This document shows, piece after piece, positions 7,789 through 15,498 of a DNA stretch of 64,000 nt (position 1 is the first letter of the stretch; every line of letters begins with the position of its first letter). The position numbers were made by a program, and so were the translations under genes. The notes below the pieces were generated by a model. That model saw only the letters and a list, made by a program, of their open reading frames with translations. It had not been told where the DNA came from and made no database searches. Source of the DNA: Bog-756 sp049517675. GTDB taxonomy: Bacteria > Actinomycetota > Acidimicrobiia > Acidimicrobiales > RAAP-2. The stretch lies in NCBI GenBank assembly GCA_049517675.1, contig JBEKRV010000031.1:1-64000 (forward strand). The letters run 5' to 3'.

Positions 7789-8196
7789 ATGAGTGAGCCG
7801 ACCGGGGACAGACGCGCCGCCGGAATCGCCAAGATGGACGAGGTCTACGGGTTCTCCGTCGATCCCGACACCATCGAGGGACCCTACGTCGACGTCACCG
7901 TCGACCACCTGTTCGGCGCCATCTGGACCCGGGAGGCGCTCGACACCCGCGACCGGCGCATGCTCACCATCGGGGTGCTGGCCGCCCTCGGACAGGCACC
8001 GCTGCTCGAGATCCAGTTCCGCTCCGCCCTGGAACGGGGTGAGCTCACCGACGAGCAGGTGCGCGAGGTCGTGCTGCACCTCGCCCACTACATCGGCTGG
8101 CCCCTGTCGACCGGAGTGAACGCCGCCGCCGAGAAGATCATCGCCCAGCGCCGCACCGACGCCGGTGGGACCGCGGGCGGGGAGTCCCGTCCATGA
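7789..8196 (+). CDS. Carboxymuconolactone decarboxylase-family protein
   Basis: The 135-residue protein has the CMD/AhpD helical fold: TREALDTRDRRMLTIGVLAALGQ, then a helix with LEIQFRSAL, then VREVVLHLAHYIGWP. It resembles 4-carboxymuconolactone decarboxylase (PcaC) subunits, but it lacks the paired CxxC of AhpD peroxidases, so a decarboxylase, isomerase or non-catalytic role is more likely. A good ribosome-binding sequence (GGAGCGGAGG) precedes the ATG, and its stop overlaps the next SDR start (ATGA). Rv0771 of M. tuberculosis holds the same position, from memory. Confidence 0.85.
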   Translation: MSEPTGDRRAAGIAKMDEVYGFSVDPDTIEGPYVDVTVDHLFGAIWTREALDTRDRRMLTIGVLAALGQAPLLEIQFRSALERGELTDEQVREVVLHLAHYIGWPLSTGVNAAAEKIIAQRRTDAGGTAGGESRP

Positions 8197-8984
8197 GCGA
8201 CACGACCGGCCCGGAGTCGCACTCCACCACCACGTTCGACTTCACCGGAAAGGTCGCCATCGTCACCGGCTCGGCCGGCGGGATCGGCCAGGCCTATGCC
8301 GAGGCGCTGGCCGGCGCCGGGGCGTCGGTGGTGGTGGCCGACATCGACGCCGCCAAGGCCGAGTCGGTCGCCGCCTCGATCCGGACGTCGGGGGGCGCGG
8401 CGGCCGGGGTGGCCGTCGACGTGGCCGACCCGACCTCGGCGGAGGCCATGGCCCGGGCCGCCGTCGACGCCTTCGGCGGCATCGACTACCTGGTCAACAA
8501 TGCCGCCATCTTCGGGGACATGAAGCTCGACCTGCTGCTGACCGTGGACTGGGACTACCTCAACCGTTTCCTGTCGGTCAACATGCTGGGTGCCCTCAAT
8601 TGCGTGCGGGCCTGCTATCCGGCCATGAAGGCGCGGGGCGGCGGGGCCATCGTCAACCAGTCGTCGACCGCCGCCTACCTGTACGCCGGGTTCTACGGGC
8701 TGGCCAAGGCCGGGGTGAACTCCCTCACCCAACAGCTGGCCCACGAGCTCGGAGGGTCCCGGATCCGGACCAACGCCATCGCACCGGGCCCCATCGACAC
8801 CGAGGCGTCCCGCAACGTCGTCCCCGATGCCTTCATGCAGCCGATCCTGGCCGGTCTGGCCATCAAGCGGCAGGGTCAGCCGTCCGACCTGGTGGGCATG
8901 TGCCTGTTCCTCCTGTCCGACGAGGCGTCGTGGATCACCGGCCACGTGTTCAACGTCGACGGCGGCCAGGTGGTCCGACCGTGA
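8193..8984 (+). CDS. Short-chain dehydrogenase/reductase (SDR)
   Basis: This 263-residue classical SDR has cofactor motif TGSAGGIG, acidic Asp after beta-2 (VVADIDA, suggesting NAD preference), the NNAA motif (LVNNAAIFG), the catalytic Ser in NQSSTAA, and Y-x3-K in FYGLAKAG. Its C-terminal SWITGHVFNVDGGQ is typical of the family. It probably oxidises a hydroxyl group in the pathway served by this operon. It overlaps the CMD gene (ATGA). It is a different subfamily from the SDR in the leftward arm. The mycobacterial counterpart would be Rv0769. Confidence 0.9.
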   Translation: MSDTTGPESHSTTTFDFTGKVAIVTGSAGGIGQAYAEALAGAGASVVVADIDAAKAESVAASIRTSGGAAAGVAVDVADPTSAEAMARAAVDAFGGIDYLVNNAAIFGDMKLDLLLTVDWDYLNRFLSVNMLGALNCVRACYPAMKARGGGAIVNQSSTAAYLYAGFYGLAKAGVNSLTQQLAHELGGSRIRTNAIAPGPIDTEASRNVVPDAFMQPILAGLAIKRQGQPSDLVGMCLFLLSDEASWITGHVFNVDGGQVVRP

Positions 8985-9002
8985 CGGACGCGGAGCCGTC
9001 CG

Positions 9003-9782
9003 GTGGGTGACGGCGCAGGGTCCGACCACCGGATCGAGCTCGAGTTCGTCGACGAGGTCCTGGTCGTCGCCTTCGACCGGCCCGAGGTCCGCAATGCCTT
9101 CGACTCGGCCATGTACCGGGCCGTCGCCGGAGCACTGGCGGGCGCCCTCGAGGACGACGAGGTCCACGCCGTGGTGCTCACCGGCCGCGGCAAGGCGTTC
9201 AGCGCCGGGCAGGACCTGCGCGAGATGGTCGCCATCGCCACCGGGGAGGGCGGGGCCGGGGCGGGGGTCGGGTTCCAGGACGTGCTCGACCTGCTGATGC
9301 GGTTCGACAAGCCGCTGCTGGCCGCCGTCCACGGCGTGGGCATGGGCCTCGGCTGTTCGATCCTCGGTCACGTCGACCTCGTGCTCATGGACGAGTCCGC
9401 CCGGCTGAGGGTGCCCTTCGCCGAGATGGGCGTCCCGCCGGAGGCGGCCAGCAGCGTCCTGCTCCCGTCCCGCATGGGATGGCAGCGGGCCGCCGCCGCC
9501 CTGCTCGCCTCGGAGTGGATCGACGCGCCGACCGCGGTGGCGTCGGGCCTCGCCCTCCGGACGTGCCCGGACGGGACGGTGCTGGCCGAGACGCTCGCCC
9601 TCGCCCGCACGATCGCCTCGTACCCGGCCAACGCCACGAGGACGATCAAGCGGCTGATGCTGGCCGGCCGGGGGAGTGCCGTGGAAAACGCCCGCCGACG
9701 CGAGGAGGCCGCGTTCGCCGCCCTCTTCGCCGACCCGTCGGTCAACCCCGGTGCGAGGCTCGCCGCAGGTCTCGGGGACTGA
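9003..9782 (+). CDS. Enoyl-CoA hydratase/isomerase-family protein
   Basis: The 259-residue crotonase-fold protein shows the DRPEVRNAFD N-terminal motif, the oxyanion-hole segment KAFSAGQDL and the second oxyanion region HGVGMGLGCSILGHVD. Of the two catalytic Glu of true hydratases, the second falls near FAEMGVPPEAAS and the first position is not obvious, so it may be an isomerase or a different crotonase. The GTG at 9003 was chosen because it immediately precedes the conserved fold. A ten-codon frame (8981-9010) links the SDR stop with this start and may be fortuitous. It supports acyl-CoA metabolism in this operon. Confidence 0.85.
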   Translation: MGDGAGSDHRIELEFVDEVLVVAFDRPEVRNAFDSAMYRAVAGALAGALEDDEVHAVVLTGRGKAFSAGQDLREMVAIATGEGGAGAGVGFQDVLDLLMRFDKPLLAAVHGVGMGLGCSILGHVDLVLMDESARLRVPFAEMGVPPEAASSVLLPSRMGWQRAAAALLASEWIDAPTAVASGLALRTCPDGTVLAETLALARTIASYPANATRTIKRLMLAGRGSAVENARRREEAAFAALFADPSVNPGARLAAGLGD

Positions 9783-9787
9783 CGCCG

Positions 9788-10642
9788 GTGAGACTCGGCA
9801 TCACCTGCTTCCTGACCGACCGCGACATGGCACCGGCCGACCTGGCCCGGGCGGCCGAGGAGCGTGGCTTCACCTCGCTCTACCTTCCCGAGCACACCCA
9901 TCTCCCGGTGCGTGCCGGCACACCGCCGTCACTGGTGGAGGGCGTCCGCGCGGAGGACTACCGGCGCAGCCTCGACCCGTTCGTCGCCCTGGCCACGGCG
10001 GTGCCGGTCACCACGACCCTGCAGCTCGGGACCGGGGTGGTCCTCGCCGCCCAGCACGATCCGATCGTCCTGGCCAAGGAGGTGGCCACCCTCGACCACC
10101 TGAGCGGCGGTCGCGTGGTGCTCGGCGTCGGATTCGGGTGGAACCGCGAGGAGGCTTCCGACCACGGGGTCGACTTCGCCCTGCGCCGGAGGATCGCCCG
10201 GGAGCACGTCCTGTGCATGCAGTCCCTGTGGGGCGACGACGAGGCGGCGTTCGACGGCGAATTCGTGCATCTCGAACCGTGCTGGAGCTGGCCCAAGCCG
10301 GTGCGGGGCCGGGTGCCCGTCCTGGTCGGCGGCGGCCCGACGGCCGCCAACTTCGCCGCCATCGCCGAGTACGGCGACGGGTGGATGCCCATCGGCGGGT
10401 CCGGGATCGCCGACGCCGTCCCCGCGCTGGAGCGGGCGTTCGAGGCCCGGGGCCGGGATCCGGGGACGGTCAGGGTGGTCCCGTTCGGCACGATCCCGAC
10501 CGGGGCGAAGCTCGAGCACTTCGCCCGGCTCGGTGTCGACGAGGTCGTGTTGCGGGTCCCGTCGGGAGGCACCGGCGAGATCCTCGCGGTGCTCGACGCC
10601 CATGTCGCCTATCTGGACCGGTTCGGAGGAGGAGATGACTGA
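9788..10642 (+). CDS. LLM-class (F420-type) oxidoreductase
   Basis: The 284-residue protein is a luciferase-like TIM barrel of the actinobacterial F420-dependent group. Signs are the N-terminal LGITCFLTDRDM strand, SLYLPEHTHLP (cofactor-proximal His), the TTTLQLGTGVVLAAQHDPIVLAKEVATLDHLSGGR block and the GVGFGWNREE segment. It begins with GTG at 9788, five bases after the hydratase stop. Such enzymes reduce or oxidise substrates using F420 or FMN; the choice cannot be settled from sequence. It overlaps the thioesterase start by eight bases, consistent with one operon. Confidence 0.88.
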   Translation: MRLGITCFLTDRDMAPADLARAAEERGFTSLYLPEHTHLPVRAGTPPSLVEGVRAEDYRRSLDPFVALATAVPVTTTLQLGTGVVLAAQHDPIVLAKEVATLDHLSGGRVVLGVGFGWNREEASDHGVDFALRRRIAREHVLCMQSLWGDDEAAFDGEFVHLEPCWSWPKPVRGRVPVLVGGGPTAANFAAIAEYGDGWMPIGGSGIADAVPALERAFEARGRDPGTVRVVPFGTIPTGAKLEHFARLGVDEVVLRVPSGGTGEILAVLDAHVAYLDRFGGGDD

Positions 10643-11321
10643 GGACCTGCCGAGGAGGGAAGGCCCCGCTGGCCGCCCGTGGAGCGGTGGAGGCCGCGAG
10701 GAGCTCGCCGCCGCGGTCCGCCGGCTGATGGAGCTGACCGTCACCTCGGCGCCGGCGCCCGGTGCGTTCGTCGAGGCCGCCGCCCGGGTGGAGGCGGTGT
10801 CGGACGGCCTCGAGGCGGCGGTGCCCGACGACGGCGCCGGTCCGCGGGCCCGGTTCGCCGATCTCGCGGTGGGCGCCGACGAGGCGAAGGCCCTCACCGC
10901 GGCCATGCCGTTCGACATGGTGGTCGGGACGTGCAACCCGTTGGCCCCACCCGTCGAGATCTGGTTCGAGCCGCCGGTGGCCCGGGGCCGGGTGGTCTTC
11001 TCCCCGACCTACGAAGGCGCTCCGGGATGCGTGCACGGCGCCGCGTTGGCCGCCGCGTTCGACATCGTCCTGACCGCGGCCAACGTGCTGGCCAACGCCG
11101 CGGGTCCGACGGTGGAGCTGTCCATCCGCTACGTCCGGCCCACCCTGGTCGGGGTGGAGTCGGAATTCGATGCGCAGGTGACCGAGCTCACCGACCGCCG
11201 GACCCACAGCACGGGCCGCCTCCTGCAGAACGGCGTCGTCAAGGTGGAGGCGGTGGGGGAGTTCGTCAACATGGAGCGCCGGCGCATCGACGGCCTCCAC
11301 CGCGAACGGGCCGGCGACTGA
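10635..11321 (+). CDS. Hotdog-fold (PaaI-like) thioesterase-family protein
   Basis: The 228-residue protein has an N-terminal helical extension of about 90 residues, then a hotdog domain with strand VVFSPTYEGAPGCVHGAALAAAFD, where the Gly-x-x-His-Gly loop and helix mark PaaI-type acyl-CoA thioesterases. SIRYVRPTL and HSTGRLL are typical later strands. A ribosome-binding GGAGGAG lies just before the ATG, inside the preceding gene. As the last gene of the rightward operon it may hydrolyse an acyl-CoA product. Substrate unknown. Confidence 0.82.
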   Translation: MTEDLPRREGPAGRPWSGGGREELAAAVRRLMELTVTSAPAPGAFVEAAARVEAVSDGLEAAVPDDGAGPRARFADLAVGADEAKALTAAMPFDMVVGTCNPLAPPVEIWFEPPVARGRVVFSPTYEGAPGCVHGAALAAAFDIVLTAANVLANAAGPTVELSIRYVRPTLVGVESEFDAQVTELTDRRTHSTGRLLQNGVVKVEAVGEFVNMERRRIDGLHRERAGD

Positions 11322-11366
11322 CGGGCGACCGGTCGAGGAATGCGAGCGCCCGTCCACGACATTCTC

Positions 11367-11372
11367 TAGAGT
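11367..11372 (+). promoter_or_regulatory. -10 element (TAGAGT) before the binding-protein gene
   Basis: TAGAGT lies 73 bp upstream of the ATG. A TTG at 11381 in the coupling frame would give a 22-codon leader ending ATGA at 11446-11449, but a strong Shine-Dalgarno (AAGGGGAG) also serves the main gene directly. Confidence 0.5.
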
Positions 11373-11445
11373 CTCCTCCGTTGCACCATGCCGGGGGGAC
11401 AGGTCCGCGACCTGCCGGTCCACGCACGACGAAGGGGAGACCACC

Positions 11446-12777
11446 ATGAAGCGACCCATCAGTGCAGCCAGCTCCGCGCGGTGGAGGCGGAGCGCAGCGG
11501 TGGCCATGGCCGGTCTGGCCTTCGCCGCGGCACTGACCGCGTGCTCGTCGACCCAGCCGACGGCATCGACCACGCCGTCGACGTCGGGGACGTCGGGGAC
11601 CAGGTCGACCATCCCGTCCGCGGCGTTCGCGGACACCACCGGACTCACGCCGACCAGCGTGACCGTGGGTAACGTCTCGACGCTGTACGCCGGCCTGTTC
11701 GAGGGTGCCCTGGTCGGGACCCGGGCCTATGCGGCATACGTGAACTCGCAAGGAGGGCTCAACGGCCGTCAGCTGCTGGTCGACTCCTATGACGACGGCT
11801 ACCAGGGCCTGCCGAACAAGCAGGAGACCGAGGAGGTCACCCAGAAGGACTTCGCGGCCGTCGGCGGGTTCTCCCTCCAGGACAGCTACGGCGAGACCGT
11901 GCTCGCCGCGGACCAGGCGGTGCCCAACGTGACCGTCTCCCTCGACCAGACGGCGGCAGACCTGCCCAACAGCTTCAGCCCCGACCCGGGTGCCATCGGC
12001 TGGCCGACCGGGGCGCTCATGTACTTCAAGTCCAAGTACCCGTCCTACGTGACCCATGCCGCCACCCTGGTCGCCGACCAGCCGTCGGCCATCGTCAAGT
12101 GGAGCGGGGAGCAGTCGGCGATGCAGTCCCTCGGGTACGACGTGGTCTACGACCAGCAGTTCGACATCACCCAGACGGACTTCACCCAGAACGTCGTGGC
12201 CATGAAGCAGGACGGGGTCAAGATCCTGTTCCTCGAGCAGATGCCCGAGAACTATGCGGCGGCGGTGATCAAGGCCCTCACCCAACAGGACTTCCACCCG
12301 GTGGTGGTGTTCGGCGCGTCCACCTACTCGTCGGCCCTGATCTCGGCCTCGGGCGGGGCGGCGGCCACCGATGGCGACTACCTGTACCAGGGCTTCTCGC
12401 TCTACCTGGGGGAGGACGCGTCGGCGCTCCCGTCGGTCAACACGTTCCTCACCTGGGTCCAGAAGGTGTCGGCAGGATTCAAGCCAGACCTGTACACGCT
12501 GTTCGGATGGCTGTCGGCCGAGTTGTTCTCGCAGGCCTTCACCGCCGCCGGCAAGGACCCGACGCGGGGGAGCGTGCTGCAGCAGTTGCGCAAGATCACC
12601 GCGTTCAACGGCAACTACCTCGCCGCCACCGCGAACCCGGCGGGCAAGGTGCCGGCCTACTGCTACGTCATGGCCCAGGTGGTCCAGGGCAAGTTCCAGC
12701 GGCTCGACGATCCGTCGGTCAACGGACCGACCCACGGCTACCGGTGCGACGGGAGCTACCACTACGCGTCGAAGTAG
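11446..12777 (+). CDS. ABC-type substrate-binding lipoprotein (branched-chain amino acid family)
   Basis: The 443-residue precursor has a signal peptide and lipobox ending LTAC (Cys33), then a Ser/Thr-rich linker (about 34-55), then a periplasmic-binding-protein type 1 fold: VTVGNVSTLYAGLFEGALVGTRAYAAYVNSQGG matches the Leu/Ile/Val-binding family, with QSAMQSLGYDVVYD and a C-terminal lobe. It would bind a small ligand outside the membrane. No permease or ATPase genes are adjacent, so it is an orphan receptor. It follows the lipid-oxidation operon but has its own promoter-like TAGAGT; a link to that pathway's substrate uptake is speculative. Confidence 0.9.
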   Translation: MKRPISAASSARWRRSAAVAMAGLAFAAALTACSSTQPTASTTPSTSGTSGTRSTIPSAAFADTTGLTPTSVTVGNVSTLYAGLFEGALVGTRAYAAYVNSQGGLNGRQLLVDSYDDGYQGLPNKQETEEVTQKDFAAVGGFSLQDSYGETVLAADQAVPNVTVSLDQTAADLPNSFSPDPGAIGWPTGALMYFKSKYPSYVTHAATLVADQPSAIVKWSGEQSAMQSLGYDVVYDQQFDITQTDFTQNVVAMKQDGVKILFLEQMPENYAAAVIKALTQQDFHPVVVFGASTYSSALISASGGAAATDGDYLYQGFSLYLGEDASALPSVNTFLTWVQKVSAGFKPDLYTLFGWLSAELFSQAFTAAGKDPTRGSVLQQLRKITAFNGNYLAATANPAGKVPAYCYVMAQVVQGKFQRLDDPSVNGPTHGYRCDGSYHYASK

Positions 12778-12793
12778 GCGCCGCGGCGGGTCC

Positions 12794-12799
12794 TAGGCT
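12794..12799 (+). promoter_or_regulatory. -10 element (TAGGCT), leaderless layout
   Basis: TAGGCT ends nine bases before the ATG at 12809, so the predicted transcription start coincides with the start codon. There is no Shine-Dalgarno. Confidence 0.6.
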
Positions 12800-12808
12800 G
12801 GGTCGACC

Positions 12809-13567
12809 ATGTGCGGACGGATCGCCCTCTACTCGGACCCGGACTACCTGGCCCGCATCTTCGACGCCGATCTCGGACCCGACGTGGACCCCGGCGCGCG
12901 TCCGAGTTGGAACGTGCCCCCGACCCGGTCGGTCCTGGCGATCGCCGACGTCCCGGCCGGCGGGCCCGGTGCGGCGCCCACCGACGGGCCCGGGGGGATG
13001 CGCCGCGAGCTCGGCCGCTACCGCTGGGGCCTCGTCCCCCCGTGGGCCAGGGACCCCTCCGTCGCCAACCGGACGTTCAACGCCCGGGCCGAGACGGTGG
13101 CGTCCAAGCCGTCGTTCCGGGCGGCGTTCGCCGCCCGACGGCTCGTCGTGGTGGCCGACGGCTTCTACGAGTGGAGGCCCGGTACCGGGAAGTCCCGCCA
13201 GCCGTTCTACTTCACCCGGGCAGACGGGAAGCCGCTGGCCCTGGCCGGCCTGTGGGAGCAGTGGTGGGGCGGGCCGGGCGCCCCGGATCGACCGGGTGAG
13301 GACCACCCGGTCCTACGCACCTGCACGGTCATCACCACCGAGGCGGGCCCGGACATGGACGACATCCACGACCGGATGCCGGTGGTGCTCGACCCGGCCG
13401 ACCTCGACGAGTGGCTCGATCCGGCCAACCGGGACAAGCCCGGGCTCGAATCGCTGCTGGTGGCGGCCCCGACCGGGACGCTCGTCCACCGGGAGGTGGC
13501 GACCAAGGTCGGCAGCGTCCGCAACGACGGGCCGGAGCTGATCGAGGCGGTGGCACCGGGCCCGTGA
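12809..13567 (+). CDS. SRAP-family abasic-site DNA-protein crosslink peptidase (YedK/HMCES)
   Basis: The 252-residue protein starts MCGR, so Cys2 becomes the N-terminal nucleophile after Met removal. Other family blocks are SWNVPPT, RYRWGLVPPWA, FNARAETV, GFYEWR (catalytic Glu) and DIHDRMPVVL (catalytic His). SRAP proteins crosslink covalently to abasic sites in single-stranded DNA and shield them during replication. The length is slightly above the family usual because of a Gly/Pro-rich loop around residues 48-68. It is predicted leaderless from TAGGCT, and its stop codon sits in the loop of a strong hairpin. Confidence 0.95.
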   Translation: MCGRIALYSDPDYLARIFDADLGPDVDPGARPSWNVPPTRSVLAIADVPAGGPGAAPTDGPGGMRRELGRYRWGLVPPWARDPSVANRTFNARAETVASKPSFRAAFAARRLVVVADGFYEWRPGTGKSRQPFYFTRADGKPLALAGLWEQWWGGPGAPDRPGEDHPVLRTCTVITTEAGPDMDDIHDRMPVVLDPADLDEWLDPANRDKPGLESLLVAAPTGTLVHREVATKVGSVRNDGPELIEAVAPGP

Positions 13568-13582
13568 CGGGCACGGTGCCAC
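13550..13582. terminator. Hairpin between convergent SRAP gene and rpsT
   Basis: A 15-bp stem with one mismatch (13550-13564 with 13568-13582) closes a three-base loop that is exactly the SRAP stop codon TGA. No T-run follows on either strand. It is a likely bidirectional stop or RNA 3'-end structure. Confidence 0.6.
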
Positions 13583-13665
13583 CGGGGCGGGACAGGTGGT
13601 CGGACGGAGGGGCCGCGGAGCCCGGAGCGACGTCCGTCCCGAGGGGTCGCCCGGACCGGTGATGC

Positions 13666-13935
13666 TCAGGCGTCGGCGGTCGCCTTGGCGACCCGCTTCA
13701 TCAGGCGGGACTTCCGGTTGGCGGCCTGGTTCTTGTGGATGACACCTTTGGCCGCGGCCTTGTCGATGCGCTTGACGGCGAGCCGGACCATCTCGTCGGT
13801 GGTGTCGGCCCCGTCCACGATGGCGGCGTGGGCCCGCTTCGTACGCGTGCGCAGCTCCGAGCGGACGGCCTTGTTGCGGGCCTGACGCTTGACGGTCTGA
13901 CGGTTGCGCTTGATCTGGCTACGGATGTTGGCCAC
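13666..13935 (-). CDS. rpsT: 30S ribosomal protein S20
   Basis: The 89-residue basic helical protein MANIRSQIKRNRQT... with the C-terminal block GVIHKNQAANRKSRLMKRV is S20, which binds 16S rRNA helices 9 and 44. Translation starts at GTG 13935 with GAGGA about nine bases upstream. It is transcribed alone, leftward. The nearest good -10 is TATCCT at 14145-14140, giving a leader of about 200 nt. S20 represses its own translation in E. coli, so the long leader could be regulatory; that is inference. Confidence 0.97.
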   Translation of the reverse strand: MANIRSQIKRNRQTVKRQARNKAVRSELRTRTKRAHAAIVDGADTTDEMVRLAVKRIDKAAAKGVIHKNQAANRKSRLMKRVAKATADA

Positions 13936-14139
13936 GGTGGATCCTCGTTGTCTGGGTGTCGTCCGGGGGCCGGGTGTCCGGTGGCCCGGTCGCTGTGGGA
14001 GCTGGGTCGTGCAGCACCGTCGGTCGTGAGGCTCCACGCACCGTGTGTCCCGGTGGCTGCCCGGACGTCACCCGTCTCCGTCGTGCGGCTGCGGGGCGAC
14101 CGGATCCGACGGCCCGGGGGCCTTCGGAGCAGACAGTGC

Positions 14140-14145
14140 AGGATA
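14140..14145 (-). promoter_or_regulatory. Candidate -10 for rpsT (TATCCT)
   Basis: Read leftward, TATCCT overlaps the left arm of the inverted repeat at 14144-14169. Transcription would start near 14133, leaving about 200 nt before the rpsT GTG. Confidence 0.45.
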
Positions 14146-14169
14146 GCAGGCCGGTTCCGCGGCCTGCTA
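14144..14169. promoter_or_regulatory. Perfect 9-bp inverted repeat between rpsT and P450
   Basis: TAGCAGGCC-N8-GGCCTGCTA lies between the divergent rpsT and P450 genes and touches the rpsT -10. It could be an operator or an RNA hairpin. Confidence 0.6.
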
Positions 14170-14214
14170 CCGCCGGGGCGGGTCCCGTCCCGGCCCCGCC
14201 CACCACCGGGGCAC

Positions 14215-14220
14215 TACGGT
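14215..14220 (+). promoter_or_regulatory. -10 element (TACGGT), leaderless layout
   Basis: TACGGT ends nine bases before the P450 ATG at 14230, the spacing expected for a leaderless transcript. Confidence 0.55.
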
Positions 14221-14229
14221 CGAGTTCCG

Positions 14230-15450
14230 ATGAGCGCCGACACGGTGTCCGTGGCCTACCGACCCGACGACCCGGGGACGCACGGCGACCCGTACCCGGT
14301 CTACGCCAGGCTGCGGGACGAGGACCCGGTCCACCGGGCGCCCGGCGGGTTCTGGGTGCTGTCCCGGTTCGAGGACGTCTTCGCCGCCACCCTCGACCCG
14401 GACACCTATTCGTCGGCCCAGGGGCTGACCTACCAGGTCGACGAGATCGTCCGGCTCGGCCTCAAGCCCACCCTGGTCATGATGGACCGGCCCCGGCACA
14501 CCACGTTCCGTCGGCTGATCAGCCGGGGATTCACCCCCCGGAACGTGGCCGACCTGGAGCCGGCCGTGCGGGCGTTCGTCCGCGAGCGGGTGGGCGTCCT
14601 GGCCGACGGCGACGAGATGGACGTGATCGACGTCCTGGCCGGCCCGCTCCCCACCCTGGTGGTGGCCCTCTACCTCGGGGTCCCCGAGACCGACCGGGCC
14701 CAGTTCGACGACTGGAGCGGTGCCATCGTCGCGGCCAACGCCGGCGGTGACATCCTCGGGGGCGCCGCCGACGCGGTCGCCGGCCTGTACGGGTACTTCA
14801 CCGAGCTCATCGCCCACCGGCGGGACCACCCGGGGGACGACATGCTGTCCGACCTGGTGGCGGCACGGGTCGACGGGCGGCCCCTGGCCCTCGACGAGAT
14901 CCTGGGCTTCTGCTTCGTCATGATCGCCGGCGGCAACGACACCACGACCGGCATGCTGGGGGGCACCCTGGTGGCCCTGTGCGAATTCCCCGGCGAGCGG
15001 GCCCGGCTCCTGGCCGATCCCGCCCTCCTGACCGGGGCGCTGGAGGAGTTCCTCCGGCTGACCACCCCCGTCCAGGGGCTGTCGCGCACGACCACCCGCC
15101 GGGTCCACCTGCACGGCGCCACCATGGAGGCCGGCGCCAAGGTGCACCTGCTCTACGGCTCGGCCAACCGCGACCCCCGGGAGTTCGGTCCCGACGCCGA
15201 CCGGCTGCAGGTCACCCGGACGTTCCGTCGGATGCTGACGTTCGGGAACGGGCCCCACCACTGCATCGGCGCCGCCGCCGCCCGGCTCCAGGCCCGGGTG
15301 GCGCTCGAGGAGCTGCTGGACGTGCTGCCCGACTTCGTGGCCCACGCCGACCGGGGCGTGCTGGCCCCGGGGCCGTTCGTGCGGCGCTACGCCTCGCTGC
15401 CGTTCGACCCCGGCCGACGCCGCCGGCGGCCGGCGGGCCCGGATCGCTGA
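14230..15450 (+). CDS. Cytochrome P450
   Basis: This 406-residue soluble P450 opens with DPYPVYARLRDEDPVHRAPGGFWVLSRFEDV. It has the I-helix motif IAGGNDTTTGM, the ExxR motif in LEEFLRLTTP and the heme loop FGNGPHHCIGAAAARLQARV with the Cys ligand. The extra Asn-Asp in the I-helix motif is seen in several mycobacterial P450 families. The substrate is unknown. It stands alone between rpsT and lepA, with its own leaderless-type promoter and no ferredoxin beside it, so it must borrow redox partners, possibly those of the CYP51 locus. Confidence 0.92.
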   Translation: MSADTVSVAYRPDDPGTHGDPYPVYARLRDEDPVHRAPGGFWVLSRFEDVFAATLDPDTYSSAQGLTYQVDEIVRLGLKPTLVMMDRPRHTTFRRLISRGFTPRNVADLEPAVRAFVRERVGVLADGDEMDVIDVLAGPLPTLVVALYLGVPETDRAQFDDWSGAIVAANAGGDILGGAADAVAGLYGYFTELIAHRRDHPGDDMLSDLVAARVDGRPLALDEILGFCFVMIAGGNDTTTGMLGGTLVALCEFPGERARLLADPALLTGALEEFLRLTTPVQGLSRTTTRRVHLHGATMEAGAKVHLLYGSANRDPREFGPDADRLQVTRTFRRMLTFGNGPHHCIGAAAARLQARVALEELLDVLPDFVAHADRGVLAPGPFVRRYASLPFDPGRRRRRPAGPDR

Positions 15451-15483
15451 CGGTCGCCGTTCCTCGATCGGGCGGCCCACCGG

Positions 15484-15489
15484 TACGCT
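15484..15489 (+). promoter_or_regulatory. -10 element (TACGCT), leaderless layout
   Basis: TACGCT ends nine bases before the lepA GTG at 15499. No Shine-Dalgarno is present. Confidence 0.55.
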
Positions 15490-15498
15490 GGGCAGCCC

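Noticed and set aside
8981..9010. Ten-codon frame linking SDR stop and crotonase start
   Set aside because: It lies within an operon without its own promoter and is too short to separate from chance.
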